Assembly (NCBI RefSeq): GCF_032854445.1
Contig: NC_088298.1
Location: 24,993,480 to 25,057,479, forward strand
DNA length: 64,000 nucleotides
DNA from: Liolophura sinensis
Lineage: Eukaryota > Mollusca > Polyplacophora > Chitonida > Chitonidae
Direction: 5' to 3'
A program made the position numbers and the translations under genes. Below the pieces are notes generated by a model, which was not told where the DNA came from, searched no databases, and saw only the letters and a list, made by a program, of their open reading frames with translations. How positions within the stretch are numbered: position 1 is the stretch's first letter; each line of letters opens with the position of its first letter. Shown here piece by piece: positions 49,201-61,225 of the stretch.

Positions 49201-51396
49201 GAGGCGACCCTTTTCATTAGGGCGACCACTGCTGGTCGCCTTAATGTTTGTCCTTATGATTTGTAAAGCCAGGCCCAGATTTGAATGATATAGAAGACTG
49301 ACAGTGTTGGTCAGCTTAATAGGAAGTTATGAAGCCACTTTTTGAGGTCCTACCTTCTGCTTTTATCCAGTTTTATCCACTTCTAAAATGAATGGTGTAG
49401 GCCTATATCTGGCCAATGGTAAAAAGATGACATTTAGGCGACCACTAAAACTTCTTGTCTTTCACTGGACTTCTCATGTATATGTGGTAAATAACATGCC
49501 TGGTTATGCCATTTTTTCTGCCCCATGTTATTATTGGCTTTTAGTGCAGAAAGTCCCTTGTCTAAGTTTTTTTTAACATATATACGTTATCGGGGGTAAA
49601 ACTCGGCACCGTGCAACTATTGGCAATGCTGTCACGAGACTGTCTCGCACGTTGCAACAGCCAGGTTTAATGACGCGATGCACAAGATACGAGTCTGTCT
49701 TAGAGTTGAGGAAGAGTTTGGATCGGGAAAGAATGATCTAAGGTAAGCCTTTTAAGTGTTACTCTGTATAACTACTTAAAATTGTTTGAAAACCGTGTGA
49801 TTGTAAAGCTTTTTACGAATTAGGAACAGGTGTACTTGTTTTTATTGTAGACAGTTAAACGGTTAATTGCTTCACAATCTGCGAATCACATTCCCGAGAC
49901 GTCCCAACAACAACAACAAGCGAAAAGGGCATGCTGAAACTAGCACATGGGAGTTTGTAGGGAATAGGTTGCTGTCTCCGCATTTCATTTATGCTATGTC
50001 ATTGTCTTTCGGTTCCTTAGCATGAAAATTTGTTAAATAAAGTCACTCAGTCAATTAATCAATTTCTGGGGAGCTATTGTGTTTGTGGGTTGCTAACCTA
50101 TCAATCGCATTTTTAATGCTAGGCATCAAAAGACAGCAACCTATTCCCTACAACCTACCGCTAACCGCAACATTAACAGCCACATGAAAGTTGAAGTAAT
50201 TCTGCCGACATTAGGCCTACGTTTTAGTTATTGCCTTTTGTCAGTTTATCACATAGAAAGAAACAAGCCAATAGATGTAAATGATTCTACAAAATGATGC
50301 ATATTCACCACTGTTGCCTCCAGCCACCTAACCCCTTTTTGCAAATGTTAGGACTGGTAATACAGTGTTTTTTATGGTGTTTTGTTTAGTGTACATATGC
50401 CTAGAAATGTCAGCAGATATGACTTAAAATGTTGACTGAAAATTAATGGTGCATGATGGTTTGACTTCCATGTATTTGCTGCACATGAAAATCATTAAAA
50501 CAATGGCAGGGAATCCTGCATAAATTTGTTGTCATCCCTAGTCTAGAACCACATTAAGGTTTATCGGCTTTTATATGGTATATTTTTGTGCTTGGATGGA
50601 GTAATTAAAAATAACTTTCTGTTTGCAGATTGAAAGATGTTGAGCAGAGGGAAAAATATTTGCAATATTTGCAATATTTGCAAACCATACTATTAATGTT
50701 ACACGTTATGAATATGTATGTCAGTCATTTCAAGATCCAAATTGAGGAGCGGGCCCTGGCTTCTTTTTTTTTTTTTTTTTTTTTGAATATTTCACTTATA
50801 CGACGGCGGCCAGCATTATGGTGGGTGGAAACCGGGCAGAGCCCGGGGGGAACCCACGACCATCCGCAGGTTGCTGGCAGACCTTCCCACTTACGGCCGG
50901 AGAGGAAGCCAGCATGAGCTGGACTTGAACTCACAGCGACCACATTGGTGAGAGGCTCCTGGGTCATTACGCTGCGCTAGCACGCTAACCGACCCCTGGC
51001 TTCTTGATTAAGGCGCTAGTCTTTCAATCATAGGTCACATGGGTTGTGGCTTCAATCCCATTCTCGGACACAGAACTTCAGAGGTGCAGATAAAATCAAG
51101 CCTGCTGAAAATCTATCCTGAACATAGGGTAATTTCACTGGTGATTAAAATTAGGCTTCATATTTAATTCGTCAACTTTTTAAAGCTAATTTGAGACCTT
51201 GTCACATTGCTAAATCAATGTAAAAACTCTTAAAACATATAATTCTTACCAGTGTTTTGGAATTTCTTTTTTACAGTACATTGGTCTCCTATTATGTAGT
51301 TATTATTAAAAACTTAGTACATACCATGGGTACTTTATAAAATTTATTAATTTTTTTTTCAAACAGTAACTGAGCAGGAGGAGTAAAGCAAATCCA
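49201..51396. other. intergenic stretch
   Basis: At 49160-49440 several GGGCGACC / GGTCGCC motifs occur, as they do at 60880-61600. A SINE A copy lies at 50774-50998. A third tRNA-like fragment (51010-51095, with TTCAATCATAGGTCACA and GGCTTCAATCCCA) resembles one near 59770. No gene is supported. Confidence 0.4.
50774..50998 (-). mobile_element. SINE family A, well preserved
   Basis: In reverse it runs from AATATTTCACTTATACGACG through CCGGGCAGAGCCCGGGGG and GAGGAAGCCAGCATGAGCTG to GGTCATTACGCTGCGCTAGC and the tRNA-like head. A T-run (50766-50784) marks the tail side. Confidence 0.88.
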
Positions 51397-52306
51397 ATGG
51401 AGGATTGTATTTTTTATACAAATTGTAACCTTGATAAAGATGGACTGGAAGTCAAATTTATCAATCAGTTAAATGGTGAGTTGTGCTTTGTTTTTATATT
51501 TAGTATTATGTTACAGTGTGTTTTATTTACAATTAAGGAATAAAAATGGAGGAAAATGTGATTTAAGTTTTCACAGTATGTAAATTGGTTTCCACCTTCA
51601 CAGCTTTTATCTGATTTCAGATATCATATACCTGAAGTCATGATTAATGTTGCATGAAGCAAAAATCATTCATTGATGGCCAGATTTTGTACTTGGACGC
51701 CTCAGCTAATTTAGAGGGAGGATAATATTGTTTTGTCTGTAACACAGTGTTGTTCATATGGGCATGATTTGTATCCCAGATTCATACCAGATGGACAAAG
51801 TGGTGAAGTCTGTTGAATTTAGACCAGGCTTTACAAATATATTCACATTGATCTTTAGTTAGCAAGTGTGATGTATGTGTTTGCCTGGGCAGGACATGGT
51901 GACCTCAGCATAATATCCAATCTGAATTGTTCATTGAAGATTTTTAAGCCATGTTTTGCATTATTAATAATCAGAAATATTTGTACATGATGTAAGTGAA
52001 CACAATTTGACATATTCAAAGCCAAGATCTGAAGTAGTAATCTTATTCAGTGACATATTTTAAATCTTTGAAATAAGTTATAAGATTTATGTCAGGTTTG
52101 ACTTCTGAGTTTTCTGAAGGTCTTTGTTTAACATTTCAGGCAATGGAGGAGTGTTCACATCAATTAAATTCTGCAAAAGAGATTTCCTTTTGGAGTATGT
52201 CTTTGAAAGGCTGGCAAAACGGAAGCTGAGGAAAGGGAAAAATTCCATAGACAAGAATGTGGGGTCCTAGCTGGATTTTTTTCCCTTTCAGTGGAAAAGC
52301 GGAATG
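51397..52306 (+). pseudogene. SET-domain-like fragment (KMT5A-like), two exon pieces
   Basis: 51397-51475 encodes MEDCIFYTNCNLDKDGLEVK and ends at a GT donor in phase 1. 52140-52306 continues GGVFTSIKFCKRDFLLEY, which resembles the start of SET domains (a glycine-rich GVF turn, then a hydrophobic D-F-x-x-E-Y strand). After that the frame hits TAG at 52268-52270, while the neighbouring frame (GKTEAEEREKFHRQECG) looks like the expected continuation, so a one-base lesion is likely. The S-adenosylmethionine- and substrate-binding core is not present. Short open pieces near 53044-53102 could be further exons, but I cannot support them. Confidence 0.4.
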
Positions 52307-55300
52307 GTAAGTTCTGCAACTAAAAGCAGTGTATTTTCCTCATGCCATTCTGTTAATGCTGTAGTCAAAGTGCAGAGAATACTTTCTAAAATACATGTTG
52401 GACCCCTAGTTTGGAATTAAATAGCTTTTTAAACAATGCTAATAAACCAGTAGGGTTTACGTAGTATTGAGCTGTGCACAAGTTTCCACTATGTTACATC
52501 ACAGGGGTGATAGCAAGTCTAAGGTAAGCTAATGCAGTTCCCCATGAAACAAAGCTGCTATAAATGTGTCTCAAACTAAAAGAAGGTACATTTTATATTT
52601 TGACTGATAAATTTCATGGAAGCATTTGGTCTTCCTTGCATGTGCATCCCGTACCAGTTTCAGTTGACATTCATCAGTTTTATTGGATTCCTTATTTACC
52701 TGTGAGACACTTATACTAAAAGTTTTGGTCATAAGCAGATCAGTGTGATGTCTCTGCTTTTCTATATTTTTCCCTCTTACTCTCCAAAACAGCCGTATAC
52801 AAATGTACACATCCACAGACTTGTGTACGTTCAACTTTGAAATTGTGTGGCACTGATAAACAAAATAATATGGATGTGCATATGTGACACACTAGTGTGT
52901 ACGACTGGTACACAGTTGTATTTTCACTGTTTGTGAAATAAGAGACATCGAAAATCTTGCTTCTAAGCTTATAGGAATTAACTCAGTATCAAATGCAAAG
53001 ATAAAAATGACAGTATTATTTTTCTTTCTGTCGCTCATTCAGACGACAGCTGCAATATGGAGACAAGGCAACATATGGCTGCATCCCATCAACGTCAGAA
53101 AGGTGAGTGTTTTTATATTAGCATGTATCCCTATATATTGCTGAGGATACATGTACATTACTTTATTCTGCACTTTTCATTACATTCAGTTACAGGGGAA
53201 TGTACAACAATGCAATTACTTTTCTGTTCTGTTTCTTTTCTATCCCTTTGAAGCAGATAAACTCAGTCAGGAATTTATCAGTAAAACAGTGAACAGTTCA
53301 GCTGTATATAAAAAATCAGAATTATATTTTTTCTACAGGTTTCTACTTTTCCACGCTTTTCCCATGCTGTGTACCAAATTTTCATGTTTTTTGTAGAAGA
53401 CAGAGCATAGGCCTGACAGAGAAGACAGCATTAACAACTAGAGGAAGAGTCTGAATCAGCTGAATCTAGTGATAGTGGTACGTACACCAATGGGTACATG
53501 TACACCACAAGTGAAATCTGGCAATTTCTGATCCATGACTTCCTCACCATAGGAGCAAAAGTCCTTGAGGTAGGAACTTCAAATTTTGGATGTGCTCAGT
53601 TGAGGGTCAACGTATTCACTTTAGGGTTTCCTATTTAAATTGGGTTCATTGCAATTAAATGTCTGGTTCTATGGCAACGAAATATAATAGCCATTTCAAA
53701 GACATGCTGTGAATAGAAGCCAAATCAGTTGAGATAGGAACTTCTGATTGGGATACATTATCATTTGAGGGTGAACTAAGACCCTATATAAATTCGGGTC
53801 ATTTGGCTTAAATTTCTGGTTTCTGTGGCAACCAACTGTAATAGCCATGTGAAGGACAAGATGGGCACTTCAGATTTTGGATATGTGTTCAGTTGGGAGT
53901 GAACCAACACCCTATTTAAATGGAGGTTATATTGATTAAATTTCTTGTTTTTATGGCATCAAGTATATCTTACAACTGTTTGGACATGTATCTTTGTAAC
54001 AGAATAAAAACTGAGCTTTTTTGTGTCTCCTGAAGACTTGACCGAAACACTAGACCTGTAGGGTTTGCACACAGCTGTATTACTTAATTTATTTATTTAT
54101 TTATGAGTACGCCGTACTCAAGAATATTTCACTTACACAATGGCAGCCATCATTATGGTGGATGTAAACCAGGCAGAACCCGGGGGAAACCCACGACCAT
54201 CTGCAAGTTGCTGGAAGATTGATTACTTAATGCTGATGGGATTAAGTGTGCCCACTCACTTCTGGTTCTTGCATGTCTCGTTTTAATAGGAAAGCTTAGT
54301 GCTTGAAACTGAAGCTTGTTTTATGTATAGCTTACAGGTGCAGGTATTGTATGAGATTGCGTAAATTTTCACTTTTATTTTGTGTGTATGTTTTGTAATA
54401 GTTAGGTTGATTTCTTTTTATCCAGAAAACCGAGCTTATCATCCAACAGACTGAGTTTATCATAGATGGAAGGAAAGTGAAGAAGGGATTGTCAGGGCTC
54501 ACTTCAATGTTATATGGGTGACAATTAAAAAGGATTCCCAGGAAAGAGAGAAATCGACGTTTTTCTGAAGGATAATCTGTTTGTCTCATTTCCTGTCAAA
54601 CCATCAAGCCAAGGTTATGAATGAGAAATATAAGCACAGAGTAAAGGTAAAAATATAACTTTTTGTAGTTAACCTAGTCACTAGGTTCACAAAGCTTCAC
54701 TATACTGGCCTTTCTGAGTTGGCTCATCTGACATCATGATGGCAGTACTTAAGATTTTCTCGGAGTGTGCGTGCTACTTAATTTGAACTGCGATATCTCG
54801 GTAATTACTCATCATAAATAAAGAGACAAGGTTTTTAAACTCAGGGGTGGAAACTTTATGATCTCGTTTATACCACAGTCTGTTTTTGTTTGTTCTTCTC
54901 ATTTATTTATCATTAAATTCATTAATTCATTAAAAATTTCATAAATTATAATGAATTAATTAGATGCTCTCTGCAGCATTGTGAACTGTGGTCTGATTTC
55001 AATACGTTATTTCTTTGGTTTGCTGTTTGGAATGTCATGTAGTTGCCTATGCATATATGTGGCAGAATAATATGTAGTCTCATTCTGTGATTCTCAGTCA
55101 CATTTGAAATATCTCTCTGAGCGAATATTTTATTACATTCAATCGAGGAAACTGCTTATTTGACTAGTAATGTTGATGAGATTGAGAAGAAATGACAGCG
55201 CAGTTGTGTGTAGTGAAAATAGAGACCCATTGCCACAGTCCAGTCTTTACATATATTTCGCAATGGCTGGGCACAATTTTCAAAAAAAAAAACAAGACGA

Positions 55301-55890
55301 ATATCAGTCATCTTCATTCAAAGGCTTTGTTGAGTTTGAGCTTGTGTAGTGAGGCTTCCATTTTAACTCTGTTTCCGCATGAGGTTGAAAGTAAAGGTCG
55401 GCCATGTAAGCATAAGATCATGCTCATCATTATGGATTTACGGTTTGGTGTCAGCGAACAAAATTAAATTGTGTGGCTGGTTGAAAAATGTCTTGCAATC
55501 ATGTATATAGGAGTGCAATTAAATTGTATGTCAAAATGCTGAGTAGAATGTGTTAATTAATAGCAGATTGTTGAATTAGTTGATGTTTTAGATGAGAGTC
55601 CTGTAACATAACCAGGTTTAGCTCCACATATGGTTCTATATTCTACAACATTACTTGTTCTGTTCGATTTATAATTTTAATCATTGACTGTACTAAAGTG
55701 AAATATATATAGATGTGGCACAAACACCATTAAAAAACCTCACGTATCACATGAAAATTACCTTGAATTGTGAGCATTTAAGATAGGATCACCTTTGTAC
55801 ACACTCCATGCCCATGTTTTTGTGAATCATGAAAGTGACAATAAATGCAGCTATGTTCAATAAGATACACATTGTGTACTTTGTTCTAGA
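52307..55890. other. intergenic stretch
   Basis: A degenerate ~110-bp tandem unit occurs at about 53560-53960 (GATAGGAACTTC, ACCCTATTTAAATTGGG and GGCAAC variants recur). A SINE A fragment lies at 54078-54225. Otherwise A/T-rich DNA with no supportable gene. Confidence 0.4.
54078..54225 (-). mobile_element. SINE family A, truncated
   Basis: A TTTATTTATTTATTTATGAG tail, then GTACTCAAGAATATTTCACT, AGGCAGAACCCGGGGGAAAC and CCACGACCATCTGC in reverse orientation. The tRNA-like end is missing. Confidence 0.8.
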
Positions 55891-55893
55891 TTA

Positions 55894-55936
55894 GGCCGGC
55901 CTCACACCGTCAAGTTTACTAGAGCCAGAATGTTGC
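55894..55936 (+). repeat. Harbinger left terminal inverted repeat
   Basis: Starts GGCCGGCCTCACACCGTCAA, directly after the TTA duplication. Confidence 0.93.
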
Positions 55937-56136
55937 GCAAGAAATTTAGCGGACCGTCACACGTGAGGCAATTTCCTTACCTAGATTATTGCAGAAAGAC
56001 GTAGACGACTTTCTTGCAGACCTCTTGCGGAAGAAAATTGAAACCCCCCTCACACGACACTTGTTGCAATATTTGCTGCAAGATATCAGCAACTGAGTTG
56101 GGCTGTCATTGAATTGTGTTGTCACAGTGAAAGGAA

Positions 56137-58751
56137 ATGGCTCGGTTCCAAACCGTTACAGGAATAAATCGGAAAAGAAGGGCTGCCGCGGTTATTGTTT
56201 TGTTGGAGCTGATGAAAAAAAGAAAACGCCGATGGTGGGTACGACCGTGGATCGCCAGACGGACATCACTAGGTGCATATAATGCTCTCATGGCAGAATT
56301 GATGATTGAGGACCCACAACAGCTGCGGGAATTTCTGAGGATGAGGCATGGGGACTTTCAAGTTATCCTTGATATGATTGAGGCAGAAATTACCCGCAAA
56401 GACACGGTCATGAGGAAAGCTATCCCAGCTAAGGAACGTCTTGCCCTCACACTCCGATTTTTAGCTACAGGTGAGTAATGACCATTGAACAAAACGATGT
56501 ATTTATGTATTTATTTATTCAACATTCACTGTAGTTGTAAACATACTGGAGACAGTTGCTAAAGAGATGTTGACAAGGATTTATAGCGAAACCAAAAATA
56601 ACAACTACTATAGTCACTACTTAATAATATTCGATTTTAGTATCGAGTAAGACTGTTCAAAGACATTTTTTCTTCAGGTGATTCATACGAGAGTTTGGCG
56701 TACTTGTTTCGTATTCCTGCAAACACGATCTCTGGGATTGTTCCTGTCGTTTGCAAAGCCATCTACAAGGCCCTGAAGGATGGCATCAAGGTAATGTATG
56801 CACTTGTTGCAGTAACACAATTTACAAAGAGGGATAGGCGTTGTATCCCGCACCAGCACAAGAGTTCGGAGCAATGCCAGAATAGGTGGCATATTGGTTT
56901 TGGTCAGTAACAATATTCTGCATGGTCGTGCTTGAGGCATGTGATTGGCTAAATGAAGGCGACGGCGTGTCAGCCCTCCAGGAAAGAGGTGACGAATGAC
57001 CACTGTACTGCTGTTCATCCAGTTCCTGAGTTCTTAAAATTGTCATAGTAATATCTCGTTTGGCTCTGTTTCGAATATGTTCTCCACGAATAGCTCGAAG
57101 CTCCGTCGAAACGTACTGACCGAAAATATCAAGAGCGTCCGCTGGCGGCTCTTCAAGCACTTTTACAGCCTGAGCCAACAGGTCCTTGTTGGGTTCACGC
57201 CGGGCTTTCTTTGTTGTCGGAGCGGTGCTGGCCATTTCGATGGTTTCGTCACTTCTGTCAGGGAGAGTTTCGGAAAATCCAATCTTGAAAAAAAAAAATA
57301 AACATTGCAGTTTTTTTTCACCATGCAGCTTTAAAGAGACTATACCTCAGATTTGTGGTAAAAAATCGATCAGCGCTAATCACATTGGGGCTCCCCTAGC
57401 TACAAGACGCCCTGTTACATGGGGCTATCTACTAACCCTCTACGGCACTAGTTGTGGCACCGTTTTACTCTAAGAGCAATATTCAAAAAAACAAAAATTA
57501 GATAATTCGGGTCGAATTATCTAATTTGGCAAACTCTATTAGCGTTTTTGAACGGGAAATCGTACAAAAACAAACGTGGTATTTTCTGAAAGGTAAATGA
57601 TTTGAGCTATCTTAGAAATAGAGCGAAAGCCCGATTTGATTAGCGCTGATCGATTTTTTACCACAAATCTGAGGTATAGTCTCTTTAAAAACAGCATAAT
57701 ATATATGTGATTATACAAACAACATCAAACTGTTCATTTAAGCTGGACGTACATATTAATATTAAATGACTGTATCAAAACAACGGTGGGCTCGATGTAC
57801 CCCCATTCAAAGAGTATAATAAATTATTTCTGATAAACCCATGTGAGCTAGTCTAGTGAAGTAACAATCTGACAATGATTGACCACCATACGATAATAGA
57901 ATTTACATCGTAATCTATTTTGTACTTTCAGTTTCCGCGTTCTGCAGTGGAGTGGGAAGTCGTTGCTGAAGCGTACAAAAAATTATGGCATTTCCCCCAT
58001 TGCATCGGCGCACTTGATGGTAAACACGTGGTCCTGAAAGCTCCGGCCAAAAGCGGCAGTTATTGTTTCAACTATAAGGGCACACATAGTATAGTTCTGC
58101 TCGCACTTGTTGATGCCAAATACAGATTCATGTTCGTGGATATAGGCTGTAATGGGCGAGTATCAGATGGTGGTGTTTTTTTCGGCAACTCAACTTTCCA
58201 CGGGTCTAAAAGAGAAGGCGCTGTCACTTCCTGATCCTTCACCACTTCCAGGTCGAACAAAACCTGTGCCTTACGTGGTTGTTGCTGACGATGCATTTGC
58301 ACTTCAAGAAAATATAATGAAGCCTTATCCATTCCGAACAAGGGACATTGTCAGTCGGGTATTTAACTACAGGCTTAGTCGGGCACGACGGATGGTCGAA
58401 AGTACATTCGGTATACTGGCAACTCGATTCCGCGTTTTGCTGAAGCCCATCAATTTGAACCCAGACAAGGCTCAATTAGTTGTGCAAGCAGTCGTCGCCC
58501 TTCACAACTTCCTAATGAAGGAACCGAACGAAGCGTATACACCAATTGGTACAATTGACCTTGAAGACCGAGACGGAAATATGATGCCTGGTTCCTGGCG
58601 CGCAGATTTCAACCCCCAAGGGACGCTTCTGGGACTTCGCCATCAAGGCAGTAACCACCATGCGACATCCGCGAGAGAGATTCAACGCGAGTTTGGAGAG
58701 TATTTCATGACTCCTATTGGTGAAGTGTCCTGGCAGTATCAACATGCGTAA
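56137..58751 (+). CDS. PIF/Harbinger DDE transposase, three exons, one frameshift
   Basis: The transposase cuts and pastes the element by a DDE nuclease. Exons are 56137-56470, 56678-56790 and 57932-58751, with GT-AG introns and matching phases; about 421 residues if the frame were continuous. The N-terminus is Lys/Arg-rich ([16 protein letters not shown]). [14 protein letters not shown] spans the first intron. Exon 3 has [15 protein letters not shown] (first Asp, residue 178), [15 protein letters not shown] (second Asp) and [11 protein letters not shown] (Glu). The frame shifts by one base near VSDGGVF at a seven-T run (58176-58182); downstream the other frame continues to TAA at 58749-58751. 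Exon 3 is 820 bp, one base more than phase allows, so a one-base expansion of the T run is the simplest lesion, or a sequencing error. Its intron 2 holds an exon of the opposite-strand MADF gene. Confidence 0.9.
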
Positions 58752-59309
58752 AGTGGACCTACCTCTGAGGAAGATCCCTGCCGTTTTTTCATCCCCGCGC
58801 CGAGAAACGACAACGCCTCCATGTACTGCCACTTACTCTTCTTTACAACACCCTCGGACCCGGACTTCCTTTTTTCTTCGGCCTTAACCTCAGCGGCATA
58901 CTGAGTCCTCAGCGTGTGGAACTTCTTTTCCACCTGGAAAGAAAGACATGCATGTGTACAGTCAAGAGTGATTTTAAAGTCAGATTATTTGTTGGCGCTT
59001 AGTCTTCAGTGTCACTGATAGTGTCAGTGACCAGGGATGAATTGCCAGGGAGTATTTTTTACAAAAACGCTGTACAGTTATGTTGATGTAGCATCTCATC
59101 TTTGACTACACAAATGTATGTTAATAAAAAAAATTCAAATGTCTCACCTCGCATTGTTCCTTGTTTAAAGCTTCCGCCACTTGTTTCCACGAGTCAGATT
59201 TTTTCACCCGGTCTCTATATTCGTCTACCAATACATTCCACAGTGTCGGTCGTTCCTCCACCTCACAAATCAACTGCTTTATCTCCTCGGTTGACCACTG
59301 ACCAGGCAT
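56822..59309 (-). CDS. MADF-domain DNA-binding protein of the Harbinger element, three exons
   Basis: Harbinger elements encode a second Myb/MADF-type protein that binds the element and assists the transposase. Exons are 59309-59148, 58933-58763 and 57283-56822; all junctions are phase 0 with good GT-AG signals, giving 264 residues and no stop. The MADF domain spans roughly residues 10-110: [31 protein letters not shown], then [15 protein letters not shown] and [13 protein letters not shown]. The third exon is Pro/Ser/Arg-rich with a long Ser/Gln tail ([30 protein letters not shown]). Exon 3 lies inside transposase intron 2, and transposase exon 3 lies inside this gene's intron 2, so the two transcripts interdigitate. 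Confidence 0.88.
57330..57689. mobile_element. palindromic MITE with perfect 53-bp inverted arms, TTAA at the edges
   Basis: 57330-57382 and 57637-57689 are exact reverse complements, starting TTTAAAGAGACTATACCTCA. The centre has a second stem-loop (57497-57525, 13-bp arms, 3-base loop). TTAA at both outer edges is compatible with piggyBac-type targeting. It lies in intron 2 of both Harbinger genes and has no coding frame. Identical arms imply a young insertion. Confidence 0.88.
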
Positions 59310-59578
59310 AATTCACCTCTTTTATCTGGAATGAAAATGGGATCGACTGAACTTGACATATGCGAACATGTGTTTTTTCATGTACTATAAACTTGCTGGA
59401 TAATAGGACCATGCTCTATTCCAGCAACATTGCCTCAAGTCATCGCAAGATCTCGAAAAGAGCCCTCACACGGCGCAAGAACGGGTAGTGTGCAATATTG
59501 CTACACATTGCTGGACATATTGAGCAAGTCTCTTGCGGGGGACATCACACGTACCAGAATATTGCTGCAATAGTTTCA

Positions 59579-59621
59579 TCAATATTCTTGCTCAAGTAAA
59601 CTTGATCGTGTGAGGCCGGCC
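59579..59621 (-). repeat. Harbinger right terminal inverted repeat
   Basis: Mirror of the left end, closing GTGTGAGGCCGGCC before the TTA duplication. Confidence 0.93.
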
Positions 59622-60225
59622 TTAGAAAACAGGAACCAATAACCTCTTTGTTGCTAATATGAAATGTGAACCTATGAACAATGGGCTATTAGTACCAATT
59701 CATTGCATTTTGGTGATGGTCCAAATCCCTATTATTCACAATTGATAGAAAGCCTCCCTTTTTCGTGTTCAATCATAGGTCACACCAGACGTGGGTTCCA
59801 TCCCACTCTCGAACAGGGAACTTTAAATGTTACCATTGTTCAGTTGTTTGTGGGACCTTGGTGTCAACAAAAAATAGTTGTATATGATGTTACAGGAAGA
59901 GCTCACTTCACATCTCCAGCCTTTCACCACTGTCAGATACACTCGTATCGGGAGGAGTTACAAATTTCCTCGTATGAGCATATGTCAGATGTGGGAGAGT
60001 TTGCCAGTTACTCGCCAAAGGTCGATGGTTTACCGTGGCCACTCTGCTTCCCTCCACCACACCAACAAAATCTGGCCGCCGTCAATTAATTTAAATAGTT
60101 TGATGTTAAGCAGCAATCAAAAATCAAAAAAAATGCCCTTGGGGCTTGGAGGCTATTAGTAATAGGCGCCCCTCTCTTGTGTATGCTTTTACGACTAGTT
60201 AGCCTGCCGTCCACAACTGTGACAT

Positions 60226-60270
60226 GTCAGTTACTTGCGAAAGGAAATCAACCTTTCGCAAGTAACTGAC
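60226..60270. repeat. perfect hairpin, 19-bp stem and 7-base loop
   Basis: GTCAGTTACTTGCGAAAGG is followed by a 7-base loop (AAATCAA) and its exact reverse complement. No flanking U-tract or coding gene suggests a use. Confidence 0.9.
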
Positions 60271-60399
60271 AACAAAAAATTACAGATTTCTCTGGATCAG
60301 AGGATTGCACCCTCACCATATAATACCTTCTCGTTAACACAGTTGAGTTTTACGACTTTAGCCAGACATATGTCATAGGTTTGACAACATTCGTAAGGA

Positions 60400-60850
60400 A
60401 GGAGACATATTATATGGGGTCGTCTGAATGACACTGTGTAAACATTAGTCGACCAAAGGCAGACATGTACAACATTCTATTATATGCGGTCGCCTGAATG
60501 ACACCGTGTAAACACTGGTCTACCAAGGGGATACATTCGACATTCTCATTAGGGGCGTCTGAATGACACTGTTGTAAAAGATGGTCTACAAAGGCAGACA
60601 TATACAGCATTCTGTTTTATGTGATCGTCTGAATGACACCGTGTAAACACTGGTTGACCAAAAGTAGTTATATACGACATTCTGTTATATGCGGTCGTCT
60701 GAATGACACTGTGTAAACACCAGTCGACCAAAGCAGACGTGACATTCTCTCATATATGGTCGTCTGAATGACCCTGTGTAAAACACTGGTCAACCAAAAA
60801 TAGTCATACACGACATTCTCTTATATATGGTCGTCTGAATGACTGTGTGT
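60400..60850. repeat. ~60-70-bp tandem array (about 7 units)
   Basis: The unit contains GGTCGTCTGAATGACACTGT, GTAAACACTGGTCGACCAAA and ACATTCTGTTATATGC, with length variation between units. Confidence 0.9.
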
Positions 60851-60936
60851 ATGAAAGTATATGTTGTGTACTTGGGCGACCGTTTTAAAATAAAAAGTCT
60901 TTAGGTGACCAGCTTAACTTTGGGCGACCATTCTTG

Positions 60937-61225
60937 GTGTTTATGGGAATCCTATATTTCTAACAACTTTGATATATACAACATTGTCTTAAAAGGTATG
61001 AAAATTGGCATAGTTGGGAATACATCTTTACAAGAAGCGTAGATAAATAAGTGGTGTAAAGATAAATAACTCCAAATAAGTGGTGACTTTAGGAAATCTA
61101 CACAGGTCTTTTAAAAAGGTACACATTTCTCTCCAAAGGTTCTTGGTGTTTATGGGAATCCCATATTTCTAACAACTTTGATATATACAACATTGTCTTA
61201 AAAGGTATGAAAGTTTGTCATTTGT
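60937..61225. repeat. pair of direct repeats (~75 bp, ~206 bp apart)
   Basis: GGTGTTTATGGGAATCC, ATATTTCTAACAACTTTGAT and ATTGTCTTAAAAGGTATGAA occur at 60937 and again at 61143. Confidence 0.9.

Larger units (their letters stand above)
55894..59621 (+). mobile_element. complete PIF/Harbinger DNA transposon (3.73 kb)
   Basis: Both ends carry a terminal inverted repeat beginning GGCCGGCCTCACAC, about 43 bp long with roughly five mismatches. The element is flanked by TTA at 55891-55893 and 59622-59624, the 3-bp T-W-A target duplication expected for PIF/Harbinger. Sub-terminal CTCACACG and TTGCAGCAATATT motifs recur at both ends. Inside are the two genes expected of the superfamily: a DDE transposase (plus strand) and a MADF DNA-binding protein (minus strand). 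A palindromic MITE sits in the transposase intron. The near-intact coding content suggests recent activity. Confidence 0.95.

Noticed and set aside
50630-50967. Open frames around the poly-T run
   Set aside because: They are SINE family A translated in both directions.
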